DNA of 36,592 nucleotides from assembly GCA_005877615.1 (NCBI GenBank), contig VBOD01000013.1:1-36592 (forward strand), written 5' to 3'. Both the position numbers and the translations under genes were made by a program. This DNA is from Nitrospirota bacterium (lineage in GTDB: Bacteria; Nitrospirota; Nitrospiria; Nitrospirales; NS-4). The notes beneath the pieces were generated by a model. That model searched no databases. It was not told where the DNA came from and saw nothing but the letters and a program-made list of their open reading frames with translations. Position 1 is the stretch's first letter. Each line of letters opens with the position of its first letter. This document shows positions 12,775-21,133 of this stretch, piece by piece.

Positions 12775-15252
12775 ATGACCAACAGACAGCCAGACAGATT
12801 CCTCTCCCTGAGCCCTTGCCGGAAAGCTGCACGAAAGTTTTTACTCTGCGGTGAGATAAGTCTTCTACTCATCCTTACAACGGCCAGCTTGGCGCTAGCG
12901 CAGGCAGGGCCAACACTTCAAAGCGCTACATTCTTCGGAGGCGCCGGTGACCAGCGAGGGACCGGCATTACCATCGGCGGTGGAGCGATCTATGTGTCGG
13001 GCAATGTTCAACCAGAGAGTCAAGGCGCCAGCGATTCGGCCTCGGCCTTGGTCTTGAAGTATGCGATACCACCTAGCCCATCGCCGGCATGGTCACGGTC
13101 TTTTGACTTTGGCACAAACTTTTTTAGCATCGTTTCCACGAACGAGGGAGTTTACGCCGGCGGACAGAACTATTCTCTGACATACACCCCCTTTGGCGCC
13201 AAGAAGGACAAGACCTTTCTGGCCAAGTTCGCACCCGATGGTAGCTCTGGGTCCAGTGATGGCGGTTCTGTTTGGGTGACGGGGGGAACCCTGGGCCCCT
13301 TCCTCTTCGGACTGAGTGGAGGCACTGTCGAGACTTTCTACAGTGTAACTACTGCACTTGAAGGTTCCATTTACGCAGCCGGCGGCGCGAAAAACCAGTC
13401 CCAGATCCCCGCCTACATCATCGGTAAGTACGATAGTTCCGGTGGCTTCCTCGTGAGGGCCACGGATTCGAGTGTCGGCGTCAACTTTGACTCAACCTCC
13501 TTTCCGAGCCCTGGCGGCTCCTTGGGATGGGGCGTAACGGTTCTCAACGGCAACATTTATCTTGCGGGTTTTTCTGGTTGGCAAAGTGAAGGAGATTATC
13601 CCAACCAAAGGGCTGCTATCTGGAAGTACGACTCGGATCTGAACTTGATGTGGCGGAGAAAGGACACGAACTTGGTGGGAGAATTTCGGGGCGTAACTGC
13701 GTTCCAGGATGCTATCTACGCGGTTGGGTTCACGGGAGTTCCAAACAGCGAAGACTTCCTCATCGAAAAGTACGACGCGACTGGGAACCTGGTCTGGCGG
13801 CAGATCTCCGGCGGGCCGAACACGGATGTGCTTACCGGCGTCGTCGGGATCGGCACCCGGATGTTCGCAGTGGGATACACCATGAGCCAAGGGGCCGGGG
13901 GAGCCGATGCCGTCATCCTGGAGATCGATCCCGCTACCGGCGTCACGTTATCAACGAGTCTGTACGGTGGAGTGATGGATGATTTCGCAAATGGCGTGGC
14001 TACAGACGGAACCGACCTGTATGTAGTTGGAGAGTCGCGCAGTTTCGCAACTCCCGAGGGCAATCTGGTGGTGCAAAACGACGGCATCCTCCTCCGGTAC
14101 AGTCTCGCCGTGGCTCCCGCCACGCTGACCCTGACCCCGGCATCCGGGTTTATCGGCATGTCCGTGACGGTCAGCGGCTCCAACTTTGGGGCGACGCAAG
14201 GGACCAGCGCAGTGACGTTTAATGGCGTCAGTGCTGGCACGGCTACCAGTTGGAGTGACACGCAAATTGTGGTCGTCGTTCCTGGTGGAGCCACTACAGG
14301 ACCGGTGGTCATCACCGTCAACGGCGTGGCCAGCAACAGCGACAAGATCTATACGGTGATCGCCGACACTATCGCGCCGATCACGACAGCAAGCGCGACT
14401 CCGGCCGCGAACGGCGCGGGCTGGAACAATTCGAACGTCACAGTGACACTATCCGCGACGGACAATGCTGGTGGTAGCGGTGTCCAGTCGATCACTTACA
14501 TATTGGCAGGCGAGCAGATGGGTGGCGGTTCAGTCGCAGGTAGTTCGACCTCCATCCTCATCACGACAGAAGGTGTGACCACCGTGACCTATCATGCGCG
14601 GGACAACGCAGGGAACGTCGAGGCTGACAGGACGCTCGTCATCCGTTTGGATAAGACGCCGCCGACGCTGACCATGCCCACGCTGGCCCCGTCCTATACG
14701 TTCGATGGAACTGTAACCCTGAATTTCAGCACAAGCGATGGTGTGTCCGGGGTGGGCAGCTCACAGGCAACCTTTAATGGGAGCACGGTCACAAGCGGAA
14801 CAACTGTCACTCTTACAAAAGCTGGGACGAACACCTTCACGCTGACGGCAACAGATGAGGCTGGCAACACAGCCAGTCAGAGCACGAGCTTCAGCGCGCG
14901 CTACAACTTTATCGGGTTCCTGCAGCCGGTCCTGTATGACGGTATCCGGGTCTTCAAGCTTGGGAGTACGGTCCCGGTCAAGTTTCAACTTACGGATTCC
15001 ACAGGAGCCGTTATCTCCACTGCAACAGGCACAGTGACGGTCCAGCAGTTCTCGGGGAGTGCACCGGTCAATGACCCCCTAGATGGTGTTTCCAGTGGTG
15101 GCTCGAATTCCGGTGATTTCTTCCGGTATGACAGCACGAGCAGCCAGTACATCTTCAATCTCAGCTCGCAGCCGTTGCCTACGGGGACTTGGCAAGTTCA
15201 AGCGCATCTGGATGATGGCAGCGTTCACACGGTGATGATCGGATTGAAGTAG
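12775..15252 (+). CDS. Large secreted beta-propeller/Ig-like surface protein
   Basis: An 825-residue exported protein. A long basic n-region and a hydrophobic core (ISLLLILTTASLALAQA) form the signal peptide, cleaved near residue 43. Residues ~45-440 contain repeats of the type GNIYLAGFSG, AIYAVGFTG, TDLYVVGESRS spaced by about 50, as in SBBP/delta-60 beta-propellers. An IPT/TIG domain follows (~445-527, ASGFIGMSVTVSGSNFG), then two Ig-like modules with VTVTLSATDNAGGSGV and TFTLTATDEAGNTASQ. The C-terminal ~110 residues (GSTVPVKFQLTDSTGAV...YIFNLSSQPLPTGTWQVQ...) match the PxKF-type domain seen at the ends of bacterial surface proteins. An adhesin or matrix role is inference. The ATG at 12775 has no good ribosome binding site. 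Confidence 0.8.
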   Translation: MTNRQPDRFLSLSPCRKAARKFLLCGEISLLLILTTASLALAQAGPTLQSATFFGGAGDQRGTGITIGGGAIYVSGNVQPESQGASDSASALVLKYAIPPSPSPAWSRSFDFGTNFFSIVSTNEGVYAGGQNYSLTYTPFGAKKDKTFLAKFAPDGSSGSSDGGSVWVTGGTLGPFLFGLSGGTVETFYSVTTALEGSIYAAGGAKNQSQIPAYIIGKYDSSGGFLVRATDSSVGVNFDSTSFPSPGGSLGWGVTVLNGNIYLAGFSGWQSEGDYPNQRAAIWKYDSDLNLMWRRKDTNLVGEFRGVTAFQDAIYAVGFTGVPNSEDFLIEKYDATGNLVWRQISGGPNTDVLTGVVGIGTRMFAVGYTMSQGAGGADAVILEIDPATGVTLSTSLYGGVMDDFANGVATDGTDLYVVGESRSFATPEGNLVVQNDGILLRYSLAVAPATLTLTPASGFIGMSVTVSGSNFGATQGTSAVTFNGVSAGTATSWSDTQIVVVVPGGATTGPVVITVNGVASNSDKIYTVIADTIAPITTASATPAANGAGWNNSNVTVTLSATDNAGGSGVQSITYILAGEQMGGGSVAGSSTSILITTEGVTTVTYHARDNAGNVEADRTLVIRLDKTPPTLTMPTLAPSYTFDGTVTLNFSTSDGVSGVGSSQATFNGSTVTSGTTVTLTKAGTNTFTLTATDEAGNTASQSTSFSARYNFIGFLQPVLYDGIRVFKLGSTVPVKFQLTDSTGAVISTATGTVTVQQFSGSAPVNDPLDGVSSGGSNSGDFFRYDSTSSQYIFNLSSQPLPTGTWQVQAHLDDGSVHTVMIGLK

Positions 15253-15283
15253 CACTGAGTTTGCATTAGTCCCTAACCCTTCC

Positions 15284-15313
15284 TTTACAGCCTTCCGGGC
15301 TTCTTGATAGCAT
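15284..15313 (+). promoter_or_regulatory. Candidate promoter giving a leaderless cstA-type mRNA
   Basis: TTTACA (5 of 6) at 15284-15289, an 18-bp spacer and TAGCAT (4 of 6) at 15308-15313, ending 6 nt before the GTG at 15320. No Shine-Dalgarno sequence is present. The geometry equals that at 3538-3567. Confidence 0.4.
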
Positions 15314-15319
15314 CCCTTC

Positions 15320-17272
15320 GTGACGGGTGTTGCCTCCATCGTCTGGGCGGGGCTGGCCGTGCTCTGCGCGGTCGGCTTCGGAGTCGTCACCGGCATCGTC
15401 AATCCCGACGAGAAGGTCAACGGGCTCTGGCTCGTGGTCGCCGCGGCCTGTTTCTACGTGCTGGCGTACCGGTTCTATGGCCGGTTCCTTGCGCAGCGGG
15501 TCGTCGAGCTGGACAATCGGCGGATCACACCTGCGCACCGGCTCAACGACGGGTCAAATTTCCATCCCACCAACCGCTGGGTGTTGTTCGGCCATCATTT
15601 TGCCGCCATTGCGGGCGCCGGGCCGCTCCTGGGGCCGGTCCTGGCCGCGCAGTTCGGGTTTCTGCCCGGATTCCTCTGGCTGGTCATCGGCGCGGTGCTA
15701 GCCGGGGCGGTCCAGGATTTCGTCATCCTCGTCGCCTCGATGCGCCGCAACGGCCGGTCGCTGCCGCAGATCGCCCGGGATGAGATCGGGACGGTGACGG
15801 GCATGGCAACCACGATAGCCGTGTTTTTCATCGTCGTGGTGGCGCTGGCCGGGCTCGCCCTCGCGGTCGTCAACGCACTCTACCGTAATCCATGGGGCAC
15901 GTTTACGCTGGCCATGACCGTGCCGATCGGTTTTTTTATGGGCTTCTATCTCCAGCGCTGGCGGCCTGGGCGCGTGGGCGAGATGTCGTTGCTCGGCGTG
16001 GTCATGCTGGTAGCGGCCGTCATCGCGGGGCGCGCCGTCGCTCAGTCCTCGCTGGCGGGGTGGTTCGATCTGGAACGCTCCACCTTGGTCTGGCTGCTGG
16101 CAGCGTATGGATTTCTCGCATCCGTGCTGCCGGTCTGGATGCTGCTGGTCCCGCGGGGCTATCTCTCGACCTTCATGAAAGTCAGCGTGGTCGTGTTGCT
16201 CGGCGTTGGGGTGATCGTGATAGCGCCGACGATTGCGATGCCGCGCGTAACCGGCTTCATCGCCGGCGGGGGGCCGATCATCCCCGGGCCGATCTTCCCC
16301 TTCGTCTTCATCACGATCGCCTGTGGGGCGATTTCCGGGTTCCACTCGCTGGTCTCCTCCGGTACGACACCCAAGATGCTCGACCGGGAATCGCATGCGA
16401 TGATCGGCTACGGCGCGATGCTGATGGAGAGTTTCGTGGGAGTGACCGCGCTGATCGCGGCGGCGGTCCTCGCGCCGGGCGACTACTTCGCGATCAATAC
16501 CACGTTGTCGGCGGAAGCCTTGGGGTTGCTCGGCTACCCGGTGGCACGCATCCAGGAGCTTTCGCGCCTCGTGGAGCAGGACATCATGGGACGCACCGGC
16601 GGGGCGGTGTCCCTGGCGGTCGGCATGGCCTCAATCTTTTCGGCCTTGCCGGGCATGACCGGCCTGATGGCCTATTGGTACCAGTTCGCGCTTCTCTTCG
16701 AGGCGCTGTTCATCCTTACCACCATCGATGCCGGCACGCGCGTGGCTCGATACCTCATACAGGAACTGGGAGGGACGGTCTATGCGCCGTTGCGGACCAT
16801 CAACTGGATGCCGGGCGCGATCGGTGCGAGCCTGCTCGTCGTGGGAGGCTGGGGCTATTTGTTGGCCACCGGCAGCGTGTCCACGATCTGGCCGATGTTC
16901 GGGGCTGCCAACCAACTGTTGGGCATGCTGGCCCTGTGCGTGGGCACGACGGTGCTGATTAAGATGGGCAAGGCACAGTATCTCTGGGTCACGGCCGTGC
17001 CCATGATCTTCGTGGGCTTCATCACGCTGAGCGGATCGTATGAGCTGTTTGTCCTGTTCCTTACCAAGGCTGGTTCGGCCTCAGTGGAGGAGGCGGTCGT
17101 GTTCTATCTGGATGCCGCCCTGATCGGCATCGTGGCGACATTGGCGGTCGTGATCCTGGCGGACTCGCTGGCCAAATGGTATGGGTATGTGATACGGAAG
17201 CAACCCTATACGACCAGCGAAGTGCCGTCTCGCGAGGACGGCATCGAGATTCCCGCGGGCCCGTGCTGTTAG
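15320..17272 (+). CDS. cstA: Carbon starvation protein CstA family, peptide/pyruvate transporter
   Basis: A 650-residue polytopic membrane protein. The family signature HRLNDGSNFHPTNRWVLFGHHFAAIAGAGPLLGPVLAAQFG lies at about 73-113, followed by QDFVILVASMRRNGRSLPQIA and the central SGFHSLVSSGTTPKML motif; the C-terminal ANQLLGMLALCVGTTVLIKMGK is also typical. CstA proteins import peptides or pyruvate during carbon limitation. It is somewhat shorter than E. coli CstA. The GTG start at 15320 gives MTGVASIVWAGLAVLCAVGF, a membrane helix, and homologues start similarly. No ribosome binding site precedes it. It is separate from yajQ, which has its own ribosome binding site 57 nt downstream. Confidence 0.9.
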   Translation: MTGVASIVWAGLAVLCAVGFGVVTGIVNPDEKVNGLWLVVAAACFYVLAYRFYGRFLAQRVVELDNRRITPAHRLNDGSNFHPTNRWVLFGHHFAAIAGAGPLLGPVLAAQFGFLPGFLWLVIGAVLAGAVQDFVILVASMRRNGRSLPQIARDEIGTVTGMATTIAVFFIVVVALAGLALAVVNALYRNPWGTFTLAMTVPIGFFMGFYLQRWRPGRVGEMSLLGVVMLVAAVIAGRAVAQSSLAGWFDLERSTLVWLLAAYGFLASVLPVWMLLVPRGYLSTFMKVSVVVLLGVGVIVIAPTIAMPRVTGFIAGGGPIIPGPIFPFVFITIACGAISGFHSLVSSGTTPKMLDRESHAMIGYGAMLMESFVGVTALIAAAVLAPGDYFAINTTLSAEALGLLGYPVARIQELSRLVEQDIMGRTGGAVSLAVGMASIFSALPGMTGLMAYWYQFALLFEALFILTTIDAGTRVARYLIQELGGTVYAPLRTINWMPGAIGASLLVVGGWGYLLATGSVSTIWPMFGAANQLLGMLALCVGTTVLIKMGKAQYLWVTAVPMIFVGFITLSGSYELFVLFLTKAGSASVEEAVVFYLDAALIGIVATLAVVILADSLAKWYGYVIRKQPYTTSEVPSREDGIEIPAGPCC

Positions 17273-17284
17273 CGCATACCCGTG

Positions 17285-17313
17285 TCGCCCTGAGAGCAGC
17301 GAAGGGTCTCGAA
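17285..17313. repeat. REP-like intergenic repeat fragment
   Basis: TCGCCCTGAGAGCAGCGAAG followed by GGTCTCGAA resembles the common 'GTCACCCTGAGCGAAGCGAAGGGTCTCG' interspersed repeat of many bacteria. It fills most of the 56-bp gap between cstA and the YajQ gene. Confidence 0.5.
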
Positions 17314-17328
17314 CCGATCGGAGGACTT

Positions 17329-17826
17329 ATGGCTGACGCGAATTCGTTTGATGTGGCCTCGAAAGTGGATATGCAGGAAGTCAAGAACGCCCTCGATCAG
17401 GCGATGAAGGAGATCCGCCAGCGGTTCGACTTCAAGGGGACCAGGACGGAGCTGACGCTCAAGGAGAAGGAGAGCGAGCTGGTGATCGTGTCGGACGACG
17501 AGTACAAGCTCAAGAGCGTGGTGGACATCGTGAAGACCAAGCTTATCAAACGCAACGTCTCGGTCAGGGCGTTCGCGTTCGGCCCGGTGGAGCCGGCGCT
17601 GGGCGGCACGGTCCGGCAGGTCGCGAAGATTCAGAACGGGCTGTCGAGCGAGAAGGCGAAGGAGATCGCCAAGGTCATCAAGGACGGGAAGTTCAAAGTC
17701 CAGGCGCAGATCCAGGGCGATCAGGTGCGCGTGCAGGGCAAGAGCAAGGACGAGCTGCAGGCCGTGATCGTCCTGCTCAAGAGCCAGGACTTCGGGATCG
17801 ATCTCCAGTACGTGAACTATCGGTAA
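17329..17826 (+). CDS. yajQ: YajQ-family nucleotide/cyclic di-GMP-binding protein
   Basis: A 165-residue protein, full length for the family. It starts MADANSFDVASKVDMQEVKNALDQA and contains RFDFKGTRTELTLKEKE, DDEYKLKSVVDIVKTKLIKRNV and the C-terminal SQDFGIDLQYVNYR, all conserved in YajQ. The fold has two RRM-like halves. Relatives in Xanthomonas and Pseudomonas bind cyclic di-GMP and act as transcriptional co-regulators; others bind tRNA or nucleotides. The ATG at 17329 has a GGAGGA site at 17320-17325; an upstream in-frame extension into cstA is unconserved and rejected. Confidence 0.92.
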   Translation: MADANSFDVASKVDMQEVKNALDQAMKEIRQRFDFKGTRTELTLKEKESELVIVSDDEYKLKSVVDIVKTKLIKRNVSVRAFAFGPVEPALGGTVRQVAKIQNGLSSEKAKEIAKVIKDGKFKVQAQIQGDQVRVQGKSKDELQAVIVLLKSQDFGIDLQYVNYR

Positions 17827-17828
17827 GG

Positions 17829-18023
17829 CTACGTGCCCCCCTTCATCTGCGCGTCGAGAAAGTCCTCGTATTCCAACTCGACGCCGCAGACCGTGCAGGC
17901 GATCGGCTCGCCGGGCGGGGGCGGGAAGACTTCTTCCTTTTGCAGGACCCCTTGGCAGACGTGGTAGAAGTGGCCTCGGGAATGCTCCTCGTCCAGGGGA
18001 TCCAAGATGTAGGCCAACACCAT
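17829..18023 (-). CDS. Tiny cysteine/histidine protein
   Basis: A 64-residue protein, convergent with yajQ and divergent from the histidine kinase. It has an HSRGHFYHVCQG segment and a CTVCGVELEYEDF knuckle; one C, the CxxC pair and several histidines could bind zinc. The regular spacing and acidic C-terminus look like a real coding sequence, but I do not recognise the family. The ATG at 18023 lacks a nearby ribosome binding site, and a TTGCAA-18-TAGACT promoter ends 6 nt before it, suggesting a leaderless mRNA. Confidence 0.6.
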   Translation of the reverse strand: MVLAYILDPLDEEHSRGHFYHVCQGVLQKEEVFPPPPGEPIACTVCGVELEYEDFLDAQMKGGT

Positions 18024-18029
18024 AGCCGC

Positions 18030-18059
18030 AGTCTACAAACTTGCTCCCCTTTTTTGCAA
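18030..18059 (-). promoter_or_regulatory. Candidate promoter of the tiny cysteine protein gene (leaderless)
   Basis: On the minus strand TTGCAA (18059-18054), an 18-bp spacer and TAGACT (18035-18030, 4 of 6), then 6 nt to the ATG at 18023. It has the same geometry as the candidates at 3538 and 15284. Confidence 0.4.
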
Positions 18060-18086
18060 TCCCGCCGGAGCAGGTAGGCGATTACC

Positions 18087-18115
18087 TTGATTCTCCCGGG
18101 GAAGGTGCCTATCCT
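18087..18115 (+). promoter_or_regulatory. Promoter of the two-component system
   Basis: TTGATT at 18087-18092 and TATCCT at 18110-18115 (each 4 of 6) with a 17-bp spacer. The transcript would start near 18122 and include the GGAGGG ribosome binding site at 18129-18134. Confidence 0.5.
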
Positions 18116-18140
18116 AGGCACGCAAACTGGAGGGACTCGA

Positions 18141-19553
18141 TTGGACAACAGCGCGACCACGCTTCCACCAGCGCGAGGAATAAGCGCATTACGTTCCTCC
18201 CAACTGTTTTCCCGAACCATCAAGTTCAGCACGCTGGCCCTGCTGGCCATCTTACTGATCTCTCTGGGCAGTTTTGCAAACCAGGCGTCCCTCGCGGCTT
18301 ATCTTTCCTTCTTCGCGATCATCCTGCTCCAGGGGATCGAGTTCCTCTTTCCCATCTCTCCGGAAGCGGGCGGGGCGGCCCATCCCTGGCGGTTTGTGGT
18401 CCTCCGTGTGAGCATCGTGCTGCAAGTGTTGCTGGCCTCGGTGCTGGTGGCGGCGACGGGTGGCAGTGGGAGCATCTACGAATTGATCTACCTCCTCCCC
18501 ATTGTCTCGGCAGCCACGATGTTGCCGGGGCGGGAGGTGGCAATCGTGGTCGGTGGAGCCATGGCTGCGATGATTGGGTTCACTGTGACTGGCACACCTC
18601 TCACTACTTCAATTGCGCGAATCAAGGATGTCCAGGACGCAGTGGCGGCGACGGTCTATTTTACGATGGCCGGTATTCTCGTCTACTTTTTCACGAAGAA
18701 CGAACGTGACCAGCGCTTGCATTACCAGACAATGGCGGCGACTTTGGCTGAAACCAACGCGGAGCTTCGGCAGGTCCAGGCAGAGTTGACCGAGCGCCTG
18801 GCGCAATTGGCCCATATGGAGGAACGGGTCCAGCGAATCAGCCAGATGGCTGCGCTCGGAGAGCTGGCTGGCCAGGTTGCACACGAAGTGCGAAATCCTC
18901 TAGGCATCATTAAAGGCGCGACTGAAATGCTGGTGTCACGCGTCTCGGATTCTTCCGCACGACACCACATCGGCGTCGTCCTCGAGGAGGTTGACCGCCT
19001 CAACAAGGCAGTAGAAAGTATTCTCCGCCTCGGAACGCCGTTGCGCCTCCAAACGGTTCGGCTCACTCTGCAGGATCTTCTCAAATCGGTTACACAGACG
19101 GCGACGGCCTGGTCTGCGGATGAATTACACACCGTGAGACTGACAGTTCCCCCCGAGCCTCTGTGGATCCAAGGCGATCATCTGTTACACCATGCCTTGA
19201 CGAACCTGATCCACAATGCATTCCAGGCTATGCCGACTGGTGGGACCGTGACCATCACAGCCCAGCACGATTCAGGCAAGGATAAGGATGATGTAGTTGT
19301 CACAATCGCGGACACCGGTGTCGGCCTCTCTGCTGAAGATCTGAAGCGCTTGGGAGAACCGTTCTTTACCAAGCGGGCAGGCGGTGTTGGGCTGGGATTT
19401 GCCTTTGCCCGACGGATTATTTCCGCACACAGGGGGACGCTGGACGTGAGCAGCTCTCTTGACCATGGCACCTGCGTTACCATCCGTCTCCCTGCCGAGC
19501 TCCGCGAATCAAAAGGCTGGCTTTCGACCGAATCCGTGGATGTTCGAAGGTAA
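18141..19553 (+). CDS. Membrane sensor histidine kinase (NtrB/AtoS type)
   Basis: A 470-residue kinase. About six membrane helices occupy residues 28-185, with almost no periplasmic loops, so the signal is probably sensed in or at the membrane. A coiled-coil linker (LAETNAELRQVQAELTERLAQL) leads to the dimerisation domain with phospho-accepting H248 in GQVAHEVRNPLGIIKGA. The ATPase domain has the N box (LTNLIHNAFQAMP), G1 (IADTGVGLSAED), an F box (GEPFFTKRAGG) and G2 (GVGLGFAFARRI). I chose the TTG at 18141 because GGAGGG lies 6 nt upstream; no in-frame ATG fits. It is paired with the downstream sigma-54 activator. Confidence 0.92.
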   Translation: MDNSATTLPPARGISALRSSQLFSRTIKFSTLALLAILLISLGSFANQASLAAYLSFFAIILLQGIEFLFPISPEAGGAAHPWRFVVLRVSIVLQVLLASVLVAATGGSGSIYELIYLLPIVSAATMLPGREVAIVVGGAMAAMIGFTVTGTPLTTSIARIKDVQDAVAATVYFTMAGILVYFFTKNERDQRLHYQTMAATLAETNAELRQVQAELTERLAQLAHMEERVQRISQMAALGELAGQVAHEVRNPLGIIKGATEMLVSRVSDSSARHHIGVVLEEVDRLNKAVESILRLGTPLRLQTVRLTLQDLLKSVTQTATAWSADELHTVRLTVPPEPLWIQGDHLLHHALTNLIHNAFQAMPTGGTVTITAQHDSGKDKDDVVVTIADTGVGLSAEDLKRLGEPFFTKRAGGVGLGFAFARRIISAHRGTLDVSSSLDHGTCVTIRLPAELRESKGWLSTESVDVRR

Positions 19554-19567
19554 GAGGGAGTGTCGTG

Positions 19568-20947
19568 ATGGCCACAATTCTAGTGGTGGATGACGAGAAA
19601 AATTATCTCTGGATGCTGGGAGAACTCTTTCAGAATGAAGGTCATGAAGTGCTGACCTGTGAGAAGGGGTCGGATGCGTTAACACTGCTCCGAGACGGCC
19701 AGGTGGATCTGCTGCTGACCGACCTGCGCATGGCCGAGATGGATGGCATGACACTGCTCGCCCGTGCACGAGAAATTGCCCCGGCTGTCTCCACCATTAT
19801 CATGACGGCCTATGGAACGATCGAACGGGCGGTCGAGGCGATGCGGTTAGGAGCTTATGATTTCATCGTCAAACCGTTCAACAATGCGGACCTGCTCCGT
19901 GCGGCCGCCAAAGCGATTGAACGGACGGTACTCGTTCGCGAGAATCTGCGACTCTCCCAGTCACTGGCGCACCAGTACCATTTCGACCAGTTGGTTGGAA
20001 AGAGTGCCGCCATGCAAACGGTGTTCGACAAAATCAAACGCGTGACCGATTCGAAGAGCACGGTCCTCATCACTGGTGAGAGCGGCAGTGGCAAGGAGTT
20101 GGTGGCGCATGCGATCCATTTCAATGGGCCGCGGTGCGGCAGGCCCTTCCTCCCGGTCAATTGTAGCGCGCTGACCGAAACGTTGGCGGAGAGTGAACTG
20201 TTTGGGCATGAGCGAGGCGCCTTCACAGGAGCCAGCGTCAGACACCTGGGGTTTTTTGAACAGGCAAACGGCGGAACGTTATTTCTGGATGAGATCGGAG
20301 AGCTGCCGATGAACCTCCAGGCCAAGCTCCTCCGGGTTCTCGATAAACAGGAAATTCGACGGGTGGGAAGCGAGAAGGTGGTCGCTGTTGATGTCCGTAT
20401 TTTGGCCGCCACCAACCACGATCTTAAAGCCCAGGTCAAGGCCGGACGGTTCCGTGAGGATCTGTTCTTTCGTCTGAATGTGGTCCGGATCGACGTGCCG
20501 CCCCTCCGCGATCGGCCCGAAGACATTCCGCTGCTCGCCGAGGCCTATCTTCAGCAACTCGTCAAAGAGGGCGGCGTTCGTGACAAACGCCTGTCCCCCA
20601 TTACCATGGACCTGCTAACTCGCTATCGCTGGCCCGGCAATGTGCGCGAGCTTCAAAATGTGTTGGCTCACGCCGCGCTGATGTCCAAAGCTGATGAAAT
20701 TCAGCCGGACGATTTCCCGTTGGAGCTTGCCGCGACCGGCGATTGGCTCACCGCCCTTGATCGAATCTTGCCGCACGATGTCCCCCTCGACTCCACACTG
20801 AAAGCGGTCGAACGGCACATGATCATCCGCGCACTCGCCCACGCGAATGGAGTCCAGGCGAAGGCGGCCGAACTGCTTAAAATCAGCCGCAGCCTCCTTC
20901 AGTACAAGCTAAAACTGCTGGGGAACTCGCCGGACAGCCCACGCTAG
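19568..20947 (+). CDS. NtrC-family sigma-54-dependent response regulator
   Basis: A 459-residue activator. The receiver domain has D8/D9, phospho-acceptor D52 (LLTDLRM), T80 and K102 (VKPF). The AAA+ domain has Walker A GESGSGKE (170-177), the sigma-54 contact loop GAFTGA (217-222), Walker B GGTLFLDEIG and arginine fingers in FREDLFFRLNV. The C-terminal Fis-type helix-turn-helix is ANGVQAKAAELLKISRSLLQYKLKLLG. The intact GAFTGA means it should activate sigma-54 promoters, and such a promoter candidate lies 155 bp after its stop. Start: ATG at 19568 with GAGGGAG upstream; the GTG at 19565 is in frame and possible. It begins 14 nt after the kinase stop. Confidence 0.94.
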   Translation: MATILVVDDEKNYLWMLGELFQNEGHEVLTCEKGSDALTLLRDGQVDLLLTDLRMAEMDGMTLLARAREIAPAVSTIIMTAYGTIERAVEAMRLGAYDFIVKPFNNADLLRAAAKAIERTVLVRENLRLSQSLAHQYHFDQLVGKSAAMQTVFDKIKRVTDSKSTVLITGESGSGKELVAHAIHFNGPRCGRPFLPVNCSALTETLAESELFGHERGAFTGASVRHLGFFEQANGGTLFLDEIGELPMNLQAKLLRVLDKQEIRRVGSEKVVAVDVRILAATNHDLKAQVKAGRFREDLFFRLNVVRIDVPPLRDRPEDIPLLAEAYLQQLVKEGGVRDKRLSPITMDLLTRYRWPGNVRELQNVLAHAALMSKADEIQPDDFPLELAATGDWLTALDRILPHDVPLDSTLKAVERHMIIRALAHANGVQAKAAELLKISRSLLQYKLKLLGNSPDSPR

Positions 20948-20981
20948 ACCTGCCTCATCTCCATCTCAGCCTGTATAAAAA

Positions 20982-21010
20982 TTTTGACGACTGTCCAAGT
21001 TTTTTGACGA
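20982..21010 (+). promoter_or_regulatory. Candidate activator-binding direct repeats (upstream activating sequence)
   Basis: TTTTGACGA occurs at 20982-20990 and again at 21002-21010, exactly 20 bp apart (two helical turns). Each copy is followed by CTG within 2 nt. They lie about 92-120 bp upstream of the candidate sigma-54 promoter, a typical enhancer distance for an NtrC-type activator such as the one encoded immediately upstream. Confidence 0.5.
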
Positions 21011-21076
21011 GACTGCGGTGAGCAGCTTCCACATGCCTCGCAGGCTCGCCTAAGTGGTTGAGGTTGCACGAGGTCC

Positions 21077-21096
21077 TTTTTCGGTCTTTTTCGGTC
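21077..21096 (+). repeat. Exact 10-bp tandem duplication upstream of the promoter
   Basis: TTTTTCGGTC is repeated head to tail at 21077-21086 and 21087-21096, ending 4 nt before the sigma-54 element. The 10-bp period places both copies on the same face of the DNA. Confidence 0.6.
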
Positions 21097-21100
21097 TTGG

Positions 21101-21116
21101 TGGTGCAATTCCTGCT
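21101..21116 (+). promoter_or_regulatory. Candidate sigma-54 promoter of the hopanoid operon
   Basis: TGGTGCAATTCCTGCT: the invariant GG (21102-21103) and GC (21114-21115) are separated by exactly 10 nt, as in TGGCACG-N4-TTGCW. The start of transcription would be near 21127, a few nt before the ATG at 21134. The intact sigma-54 activator gene immediately upstream supports it. Confidence 0.55.
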
Positions 21117-21133
21117 TGCCCTACGGCCGTCGG

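Noticed and set aside
17176-17328. Upstream extension of the YajQ open frame into cstA
   Set aside because: The extension runs through the end of cstA and a REP-like repeat; the ATG at 17329 has a perfect ribosome binding site and the conserved start.
21056-21073. A TGG...TTGCA match (GGTTGAGGTTGC) as a sigma-54 promoter
   Set aside because: Only 8 nt separate GG and GC; sigma-54 requires 10. The element at 21102-21115 has the right spacing.
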